Origin: Nectonema munidae
Lineage: Eukaryota; Nematomorpha; Nectonematoida; Nectonematidae
Reading direction: 5' to 3'
Length of the DNA: 64,000 nucleotides
Assembly: GCA_030549495.1 (NCBI GenBank)
Contig: JAUIRK010000885.1
Location: 434,001-498,000, forward strand
Shown here: in pieces, positions 25,121-35,187 of the stretch
Position numbering within the stretch: position 1 is the stretch's first letter
Layout: every line of letters starts with the position of its first letter
The notes under the pieces: model-generated
What the model was told of the DNA's origin: nothing
Database searches by the model: none
The model's input: only the letters and a program-made list of their open reading frames with translations
Program-made: the position numbers and the translations under genes

Positions 25121-26321
25121 ATCAGATGAAAAAAATACTCTTTTAGTAAACAAAATGCTTTGGGTCAAAGAAATCTAATAACTCAGAAATTGCTTACAAG
25201 CACTCTAAGGCTAAAATTTGGGGTTTTAACAGTGTGTGAAAAATAGTGTTAATAATAGTAACATTTAAAAATACGTTGAAAATATTACCTCTGATATCCT
25301 AATTTTATCTTTATTAAATACATTTCCAAAGAAACAAATAAAATATATTTTTAATATATTGGATATATAATTCGAATAAAATTTCCCCATAATTATGTAT
25401 CCATTATAAGGTTGAAGGTAGTTAGTTAGAAAAAAATCTCTTTTTAATTAAAATTTTTTTATGCATTTGATTTATATTTAATTATTGAAATTGCATCTTT
25501 GAGAACAATATTTTTTTATAACGTGACAAATAATAAGAATAGATACGTTTTAAAAACTAAATGTAATTTCATTTAAATTATTGGTTTTTGTTTTTAAAAA
25601 TTTTTTTTTTAAAAAACTTAAAGTTATTAGAAATTGGACTTTAGTTTTACATAAGCCCTCTTGTGCTCTTTTTTCCTGCAAATTGTTTCTACAAATAAGA
25701 AAAAATTTGCACTACATCTTATCTAAACAATACGATAGCTATCTGATTTTTACCCCTATAATAAGGTGACCAGACGTCCCGCTTTTGGCGCGACAGTCCC
25801 GATTTTCAACAAATTGTCCCGCGGCATTTTAAAAAAGTCCCGATTTTAGAAAAGAATGCATGATTATCCAGAAAACGGCATGATAAGGCGAAGGCAATAT
25901 AAGGTTTTCGCTGGCCATGTGAATAATTCTCCAGCATATGAATTTCATATTATTTTTGTAAATTTTATAATTGTTAAACTTTAATAATAATAATTGTTGA
26001 AAACTGATTATTATCGAGAACTATTTACACATTTAAATGATATGTTTCTCTTTATCCCTCTTTTGTCAAAGTTTTTAATTTTTTTAAGTTTGGTAAAAAA
26101 TAATTATTACTATTTAGAATTGTTATTTAGTTGATTTATTTTTTGGTTTTAAATTTTTTGTTTTAGCAGTTTTAATATTTTTTTATCATCAATAAAAGCT
26201 AAATAAAAGATGATTGTTCGAGAAGTATCAAAAAAAAAATGAAAATTTCGAGTTTGTAATAAAAATTGTGGAAAAATAATTTTCAAAATATATTAATTTT
26301 TAAGTGTTTATCAATATACGT

Positions 26322-26499
26322 TGATTGGCTGGAGATATCAAAGCACTTTCAGCCGTAATGCTATATGCTCGCATTATGCTTAAGATGGTTAATCACAGTT
26401 TTTGTGAATTTATTTTTAGAGTTCGGAGCCTTGGGGATCGAACCCCTGACCTTCAACTGTTAAGCTGAGAGGTACACCCTAACAACCATTGAGCCTCAA
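26322..26499 (-). mobile_element. tRNA-derived SINE inserted in the hAT element
   Basis: Flanked by 13-bp direct repeats TATCAATATACGT (26309-26321 and 26500-26512). On the minus strand it starts with a tRNA-like head: A-box region TGGTTGTTAGGG and a perfect B box GGTTCGATCCC about 50 bases later, followed by a unique tail. Length about 178 bp. Confidence 0.75.
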
Positions 26500-27314
26500 T
26501 ATCAATATACGTATGAAAAACTGTTTCTTTTGCAAATTAAAAATGTTAATTTATAAATTAGATTGATAAAAAAAATTAAAATTTTTTACTTAAAGTATTA
26601 AATTTTTAAAACCTTGAGATTCTTCAATTTTGTTGAAAAAACAGGGAGATTTTGCATAAAAGCAGGAGAACTGAATTAATCTACAGAATTTTCTTTAACA
26701 AAAAAGCATTTTGTTAAATATAATTGACAATTTATTACAATAATGCTAAATACAGATATACTAGTTATTAACACAATAAATTACTAAGCTAAACAAAAAC
26801 AAAGACCAAATGAATCATTCTTTTTAATTGTTATATATTTCGATTGCTTGCTTTCTTTGACAAATTTCATAACAAAAATTCTTCACAATGTAACATCTAA
26901 CTTTAAACAAAACGGCATATCCTTTTAATTTTTTTGTGCAATGCTGAAAAATTGTTCAAAGCTTGCATTGCTATGTGAAAGTACAGGAATTAAGGCAGCC
27001 ACACAATGAAGTATTTTGAATCTGTCTGTTAATGTTCCAGGAACTTTTATTTTGGAAATAGAATGCCACAAATCATCTAATAGTTAATGAACAATGTTGT
27101 TGCCCTTGTCATCAATATCGCCAACAATGATATCATATATAATATGATGTTGATATCAATTTTGTTTAAATAAATCTTTAATTCTTGCGAAGATATAAAC
27201 TGAAAAACTCGAGATCGGGGAAAGCAACCAAAACTGCGAGTCTCCCGGTATTGCCAGGAGAGTTGATAGGTATGATAAAAATATATTCTTATTTCTATAT
27301 ATACACTGTGCGCG

Positions 27315-28152
27315 TTGAAATGCGAATTTTGCAAAACTGCGGTAGTCGAATATCAGATACTTGGATACAGTAAAACGCTCGGGTTACCTCTTTTGCCAGC
27401 TATGGAAAGAAATTTGAAAATATATGATCCCTTGAAATCCTACTTTCTATCACAGGATAAATGTCCTAGAATTTTAGAAGAGTTTTTGAAAAAGATTCTT
27501 CTAAACTTTGGCTAGAGTTTTTACACAATCAAGCAGCTCTTTTTCAAAATGCTATAAAACTTATTAAAGGCGACAAAATTTCTGTAATCGAAGTGGAAAA
27601 TGAAGTTAACAATTTAAAATTTCAGTGCCGAGCGGTTAGACATTACAATGATATTGAACATTTTCATTGGGTTACATTGAAACTAGAACTTAAATGGAAG
27701 GATGTGCAAAAATCATTCGAGTATATTACTCAAAATTTCCCATATAGTAATATTTTAAAAAATGATCTTTTTAATAAGGTATCATTATTAAAAAAAATAT
27801 TAATAATGAAAAGATTAAATTTTGGGCATAAGCGAAATCACGATAGAGAACAAAATGGTTGGAAGCATTTCATCATTTTGAAGCAAACCATATTCCATAC
27901 AAAAATGCACTTAAGAAAGTAGTGGAATATGTACTGTCCTTACTTACCAGAAACTAATGGTGCAACTGAACGACTTTTTTCTACGGTGAATAAAGTATGG
28001 ACATCAGAAAAATTAGAATTAAGCGTATAGACTTTAAAAGTCATTTTATGTGTGAAATATAATCCAATGAGTTCCTGTGAAAAATTTCATGATTTTAAGA
28101 ACGACAACAATCAACTAAATAGAATTCACTCAAATGAGAAATATGCCAAATA
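27315..28152 (+). pseudogene. hAT transposase remnant
   Basis: DNA-binding/catalytic-core and dimerisation fragments of a hAT transposase inside the 25762-28341 element: frames 27315-27515, 27593-27922 and about 27930-28152, in sequence but in different frames and with in-frame stops. Motifs: S-K-T-L-G-L-P-L-L-P-A-M-E-R, P-L-K-S-Y-F-L-S-Q-D-K-C-P and Y-L-P-E-T-N-G-A-T-E-R-L-F-S-T-V. The zinc-finger BED region is not visible. Confidence 0.75.
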
Positions 28153-28349
28153 ATAAATAATACTATACATATTTTTGTATGTATTAAATTTGTAAATTGT
28201 ACTTATGTTCGAAAAAATATATTACAATACTATTTTTGCGTTCTATGAAATTTTTTTTTGCTCCATATAGACCAAATTTTTAATCAAGAAACCCATGTTA
28301 ATCGTGTCCCGCTTTACCGATGTTAAAATCTGGTCACATTACCCTATAA

Positions 28350-29036
28350 TGCATTCTTGTACTGCATCCAAATAGGCAAGAACCAGCCTAATATTTTTTA
28401 TTTGAAATCTATATTTTACTTCATTAATAAATCAAATATTATCTCGTACAATACCTAGTGCCTAAAAACAAATGAAAGCAAACGCAAACATATCAGCACA
28501 CGGAAAATGTATTTTGATAGAGCTCATTTGTCTACCTTATTATCTTTAAAAAATAAGGATCTATATTGATTATTATTATAAATTGGAAGCTGACAAGCCT
28601 GCAATTTTTGCCAGTCATTATATTTATAAAGATTAAGATTTTTCTCATAAAAAAGCTGCTTGCAACATTCAGACCACAATAAAATTTGACATGTATGTTA
28701 ATAATGGAGTTTATAATTTACATATCAAGGTTCCGATAAATCGGATAAAAAAAGCATTTATAATAGAAAATTGACATCCACATTTGGAATAATTGAATAT
28801 AATATGTCTCTGAGCTTTGCAAAGAGTAAGGTTTTTAAATGATTAATTTAGAAATTTTCTGATTAATTTAATTCCACAAATTTATATTATATTTCTAATA
28901 TATGTAAAACAAAATTATGTTAAAAAAAGTTCAAAGAAGTTACTAAAGCGTGGAATAATATCATCTTGGAAGGCTCTTTCTCCCCAAATTATAATATGTA
29001 ATTGAGTATTTTAGTTTTTTTATTTTTTTTATAACA
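28350..29036 (+). promoter_or_regulatory. SMC5 upstream region
   Basis: Sequence between the hAT element and the SMC5 start codon. No TATA box or CpG island stands out. The 60 bases before the ATG are pyrimidine-rich (TTTAGTTTTTTTATTTTTTTTATAACA). It must contain the SMC5 transcription start unless a non-coding exon lies further left. Confidence 0.35.
28537..28683 (-). other. Candidate coding exon of an unidentified minus-strand gene
   Basis: An open minus-strand stretch reads C-Q-I-L-L-W-S-E-C-C-K-Q-L-F-Y-E-K-N-L then N-D-W-Q-K-L-Q-A-C-Q-L-P, ending F-F-K-D-N-K before GTAGAC or a stop four codons later. Composition (four Cys, three Trp/Tyr-rich turns) looks coding, and the L-W-x-E-C-C-x-x-x-F ... 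W-x-K-L pattern is loosely like the part of F-box proteins after the F box. No convincing acceptor or start was found, so this may be an orphan exon or pseudogene. Confidence 0.25.
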
Positions 29037-32000
29037 ATGTCTCAAAATAAAAGATGGCACATAAGCCAAATTAAATTCAAAAATTTTATGTATATATAAT
29101 TTCTTTTCAGAAATTGAATTATTTACAACTCTATATATAGGAATTTGATGATAAAGATTTCACATAATTTCTGGATTTTTTTTATGATAAACGAATTATA
29201 ACATTTATAAGAAATCATTATTACAGGGCTGTCAAGTTTCAGAAATTGTCATGCAGGTGAAAATTTTTCGTCAAGCCTTGAAGAAAATTCAAGTTTTTTT
29301 CACAAAAAAACAGCCAGTAAAAATGCCTTGTTTCTACATCATTTAGTCATCGTCACTAGAACGTCCAATTGTGTCATTTTGACCCTTGCAATATTTTAAA
29401 TGACGAATTTATGTTATTTGATGTTAATTTTACTTGAAACTCAATAAATTACTGAAAAAATACATTATTTTTTAAAAGAGTGATTAATATACAAAAAATA
29501 AAAAAAAGCACTTGGCCCTACACCAAAATCTAAAAGATCTGTTATAAAAGGTTATTTTTGAATTCGTGGATACTTTTTAACTATGAATAAGAGTGAAACT
29601 AAACCTTTTTATGTGACATGAAAATTATCACTTTTGAACTACATGTTTTCATAGCTATATTGGATGTGAGAGTTATTATGTCTAAAAGTTAAAATATCAA
29701 ATTACATTCCATAAGTTCGAGTAAATGATTGTGCCTGATCGCATTAAAAAATTAAGTTGAAGTATATTTTTTCTGCATTGTAACTATAATTACAAAGCTA
29801 ATTGTACCTGATGAAACATGATTTTTATTTAGAAAAAATTAATAATTATTTTTGATTAAAATTCATTGATGATTGAAATTGTATTGATGAGTTTCTTTTT
29901 TTGTCTGGATAATAGCTGAGGTTGGGGGTTGGAAATTAAAACATTTTGAAGCTTCTTCGTAAGTTGCCATTTTAATTATCAGCATACTATTTTTTTTTCA
30001 AATTTTTTTCTGTTTATGTCCGTGATTTTGGTCATTCAGGTGCAGGGCTGTACCAGAAATTGGAAGTTGGGGGGGGCACAAAGGGGAAGTTGAGGCGGCC
30101 TGAATATTTTGATTTAAAATTGGGCAATTTAATGCTTTTAAAAATAAGTAATAAATAAATAAAACAATTATTTATAAAAAAAAACTTATCTCATTTTGGA
30201 AAAACTACATGCTCTCAAAATCTTTGAATTCTTGTTTTGTTAGAAAATTTCTTGACCAATTCATCAGTATCAATATTTTTTATATATGAATTTAAATATG
30301 ATAACAGAATCGATTTTTTTCTCTCTCGTGCATCATAGAAGTTAAATTTTTAAAAAAGTTTATCATGAGTATTTTAAAGTAACTGTGCATAAGTGTTAAT
30401 ATGAATTAAAATTTTAAGGACTTTGAACAGGAGATTCAAAATAAATATGAACTGTTTTCACTCCAAAATATTGTCGATGCACTAACATTAAATATATTTA
30501 AAAATAGATTAGACTTCCATTCGAGTCATCTCAAGTTTTTACACTTGTGATATTTCGTCTTATGAAAACTCAAATATCTCATTATTTGAAGTTATTATTT
30601 TTAGATGCAATTTTCATAGATTTGAACAACCTTCTTTTTGCTTAATAAAATATGTTATGTTATGAACTGTTTTTTTCTGCATTTGCATCGAGAGACTTTG
30701 AGCTTCGATACTGAGTTTGTGATTATTATCGGATAAAGAACATTCTTCAAAAAGATATAAAAGATTTCGTAGTTTTTGACAATAAAGTTGATTGAATCAA
30801 AATGTCCTGTCCATCTTTGATCCATAATCCTTTGAATTTTCCCTCCATCGTATATTTTCTCAACATTAGGCGTTCTCATAAAATTGTAAATGAGCTTACA
30901 CACAGTAATGCATCTTGAAACTTCATCTACAGAATTCAAAGCATTAATCACAACAAGATGAAGCCGGTGATTCAGGCAATGTAAAAAAGGAAGAAAATAA
31001 TAGGAAGTCAGGGGGGGGGGGTGGATAATGTTATCGAAAAACCTATTTTTTAAGCCTCATGTAGCAGTTCCAAATTTTAATGTTATTTGTGATATTGTAA
31101 TTAATTTTAATATCATCACAACGTTACGTGTTTCCGAATAGGGAGTAGATTTTGAAAATTTATAGTTATTTATATGACATTAAGTATAAGAGACATGTTT
31201 GAAATTTTAAAAGCTATCATAAATTATCCAAAATGTGTCTGCATTTCAATTAGAATTTTTTTTTGACATTATACTATCGATTCCTAAATTTTACATTCAC
31301 TTGTTCGTATAATGGCTACTATAGCTGCAGCCATCTCTATTTTATTCACTTTTTTCCAATCGTGAAATAATTATATATTATAATATACAACCCATTTATG
31401 TGGTTATTATTGAAAAATGTAATGAGAAATAAAAATTTATAACTTTAAATTTTGAGCTTTTAGCAAAGTTTTGAGTAGAAATTTGGTTTCATCCCTTTTT
31501 ATGAGATGGATAAAATCACTATTATATCAAGAAAGAAAATTATTTTATCTATTTGGCTTAGATATATAAAAATTAACGTATTTTTGAATTAAGCACATAT
31601 GTAGTATTCATTACCTGTATAGATATATACAAAAATGCCGTCGTGATGAAATAAAAAAAGGTCGATTCGCTAAATTGGATGAAAATCATTCAAAAAGGAT
31701 AAAAAAAATATCTGACTGCAAATTATCCAAAGTTAAACAGTAACCGCAATTTAAATTTATAGTGACAAAAATATTTTGAAAATCAAATTGATTATGTTTG
31801 ATTTACTGTGTATGGATACGTTTATTTTAAAATAAAGAGGAAGTGTTTGTCATTAAGTCAGCTGTTAAAGCTAATTTACTGACAGGTAAAATATTTTAGG
31901 CGAACTAATCACCAAAATTAGTTTATTAAATAAATTACGACAATAGCCAAAAAAAATGTGGAATTTATATATTTTGAAGTTTATATATTTAGCATTGTTT

Positions 32001-34647
32001 GATTGATTTTTTGACACGTTTGACTGATTTTTGTGAAAAATAAATGTCACCGTCAGTTTCACAATAAATTATTTAGTAGATTTCGTAAAAATATTCAATA
32101 TTTAAAGAAGAGGGGGTGGGCTAAAATATTTAAAATCTTAGCCAAAAATGGTATTAGCACGATCAGTTTAGTTTAAAAAATATTTTGTATTTCCACTCTA
32201 ATTGCAAAAATGAGTCGAGAAATAAAATCAGCACGTTCGATTTATTCAAAAAAAATATATATTTCATTTAATATGTGGATAAATGTTTTTGCAGACAATA
32301 CGTAAACTGCGAATACTTTTAGACATTTCGAAATCAGAGTTGCTAAAACTGAGTTGAGAAATGAAATTGGCAGGCTCGATTTGGTATACTTGTTTTAACA
32401 TTTAATTAATATTCTTGGAGTTTCAGGCGTAAACCATAAAGTTGATTGACACTTTCAGACATTTTGATAACCTAATTGCAAAAAATGACACCGAAATTTA
32501 AATTGGCATGCTTGATTTAGTATAAAAATATGTATTTTTTTTAATTTGAATAATATACTTAAATAAAATTTTCAGACTTTAATCACAAATTTGATTGACA
32601 CGTTCAGAATTTTCCTCCCCTAATTGCAATAATTGAGTGCGGAAATGAAATCAGCATGATTGATTAAGTATAAAATATATATTTTATTTAAAATTTGAAT
32701 AATATTCTTGGATACAATTTTCAGGCGTAAGCCGCAAATTTGATTGACAATCAAAAAATTCCACACCCTAATTATGAAAACTGAGTCGAGAAATAAAATG
32801 AGCATGGTTGATATGGTATAAAAATAATAATTTTATTTAAAATGTGAATGAATGTTTTGTAACAAAAAAAATTTTAATTAAAATTTCCTACAAAGTTACC
32901 CTGCTTTTTGGAAAAAAAATGTATATATAATTGTAATGTGTTCCAAAATATATATGATTATAATTTTTCAAGAGTGTATTTAACATTAAGTTATAAGTTA
33001 TAGACATTATTATAAAAATTTTGTTGAAAAAAAAGTACATTTGATTTTGATTGATAGTTTCTGACATAAAAGGGACATTCAACTACCGTGAAAATAGTAT
33101 CAAAAGATGTAGCATATAATTCAACCAATTTTGTGCAATAAAAATTATATTTGGGGGAGGGGGGGGGAAGGAGTTGGGCTAAAATCGCCGCGCCCGTGAC
33201 TGATAGGACATATATTGATAAAAATCTTTTATAAAAAATTGTTAAGTAAACATTTATCAAAAATCTGTAACCTCTATTTACTTAACAACAAAAAAAATAT
33301 ACAAAAATGGCTGATTTATCGGCAAATTTGTTCATATCGATTAATCGTGAAAAGGGTCGATTCCCGATCTTTTGCGGATTAATCGTTACATTTCTCATCT
33401 TGAAAGTTGAATATATCAGTGCCAAGATAGGCGATAGATTTTCTTCTTTACGCAAAGCAGTCACTTTCAAGTCAATCAACAGGAATTGAAATAGATTTAT
33501 GATTTTCTGCATGAGGATTAACTTATCATAATAAGCTAACAGCAAACTATTAACAAAAAGAAATTTTTGGGTAAAGGGGAATTATAACTCGTTTATCCAA
33601 CACTGTTGGTTTCACAAATATTCTTATATGATTATGAATTGTGGGATTAACGAATTTTCTACCAGTGTATGAAATTTATAAAAAAAATCAATCCATCCTC
33701 AAACTAAAATGTTATTTATTAAATGAAGTGTACATAATATTTATGTTTACTGTGAAAAAAATCTTTCACAAATAATTTCGTCAACTTCTGCCCTACACCA
33801 AATAGTAAAAGTAAAGCAACTAAAGCGTTGCCATTGCATTATCCTTAGGTATAAACTAAGATTCATCAACAAACGTAGAAAATATTGCACTCCCTTTCTC
33901 AGGACGTACTATCTCACATTCAATCTTAAAAATTGATTATAAAAATAAAAGTTAAAAATTTGTCTGTCGGATTAACAAACTTTATTCCAATGTTTAAAAT
34001 AAATTTGTTTGATTTGAAGCACTGTGTGTGTGTCGGAATGTGAACATCGGAATAACCAGGGAGAAAAAAATTGAAAAAATCGGTTGCAGCCAGTAGTGTG
34101 TCGGTTATCGCCATTGTCGGATAAACGAGGTATGACTATAATAAGAATGAATATATTTTAAGTAAATACCATTTTTAATACCGTAGAATGAAAAGGTGTA
34201 TTGTGTGAGGTCTTTCGTTATGCTATTTTTAAAATATAAAATCTTTTTTAGGACTTTTGAAAATCTAGATTTTGTTCCCAGCGCAAGTTTTAACATTGTT
34301 TGTGGTCCAAATGGAGCTGGTATTTTGATTTATTAAAAGTCATTTCCTACTAATTTACTTTTTCGGATCTAGGAAAGTCATCGTTATTTAATGGAATTTT
34401 TTTATGTCTTGGTGGAAAGATTTCCTTTCTTGGAAGAGCTAAAAATATTTCAGAATTCATCCGTTATGGAGAAAATTTTTCTGTTTTGACTGTCCAACTG
34501 TATAATATTCAAAACTTTTAATTTTTTTATTCTCTAAATTCTTTTAGAAGTGACGATGGTAGCGAAAAATACGTAATATCCCGAAAGTTCAATAAGTCTA
34601 ATTCTTCTGAGTGGAGTTTGAATGGTAAAGAGATTTCATATTCAAAA
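29037..34647 (+). CDS. SMC5: SMC5 exons 1-4: N-terminal ATPase head
   Basis: Exon 1 (29037-29089) codes only M-S-Q-N-K-R-W-H-I-S-Q-I-K-F-K-N-F and the first two bases of Met; after a 5.2-kb intron, exon 2 (34252) supplies the last base and continues T-F-E-N-L-D-F, rebuilding the SMC5-typical N-F-M-T motif. That is the main reason for choosing this remote start. Walker A is split by the exon 2/3 junction within the second Gly codon. Exon 3 gives G-G-K-I-S-F-L-G-R-A, aligned with human A-G-K-P-A-F-M-G-R-A; exon 4 gives Y-V-I-S-R-K-F, aligned with L-V-I-T-R-E-I. Confidence 0.9.
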
Positions 34648-35151
34648 GTAAAAATTTTATTTTCAATTGCACGTATTTAACGATAAGTGTATAATTTTAA
34701 ATTGGGGCCACTGTTGGCAACCAAACTTTGCAATCTAACTGACCACTAATCTTAAAGTTAAAACTCTTTTGGACCACTAAATCCAAATCTGAACACTTCA
34801 TTATTTTATTGAACCCACATTATAATATAAACATGCGATTAATAGGTTTAAAAATCGGAAACTCTTTGTTTTAGATATACATTTAAGGTCATATTTAAAA
34901 CTTCACATATGTAAGGTAAAGATAAAATCGTATAAAATTTTACTTCATAAAAAAATGCTAACGTATATTATGATTATTGTCTACCCATTGATTAGTGACC
35001 CACGTTTTATATCCTTCCTGTTTGTTTAGTGATTATACTATCTGTAGCGATTGATATCAAGTATATCTGGGTAACTTTCAATATATAGTAAAACCTGTGT
35101 ATAATCGCCACCGCTGGGTCCTGAGAAAAGTGGAGCTTATATACAGATGGA

Positions 35152-35187
<36 letters not shown>

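Larger units (their letters stand above)
25762..28341 (+). mobile_element. hAT transposon with perfect 8-bp target duplication
   Basis: Terminal repeats TAAGGTGACCAGA (25762) and TCTGGTCACATTA (28341), flanked by identical CCCTATAA copies (25754-25761 and 28342-28349). A second repeated word, GTCCCG, lies next to the ends (GTCCCGCTTTTGG left; its mirror right). Transposase pieces on the plus strand: L-G-Y-S-K-T ... L-L-P-A-M-E-R ... Y-F-L-S-Q-D-K-C-P from 27360, and the hAT dimerisation motif G-A-T-E-R-L-F-S-T-V-N-K-V-W near 27960. The reading frame has several breaks and the 5' coding part is short, so it is dead, but the perfect duplication shows the insertion itself is not ancient. It occupies most of the gap between SORL1 and SMC5. 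Confidence 0.9.

Noticed and set aside
33307-33489. Open frame M-A-D-L-S-A-N ... as a possible SMC5 start
   Set aside because: It has no SMC N-terminal motif and does not join exon 2 in phase; 29037-29089 rebuilds N-F-M-T-F in phase.
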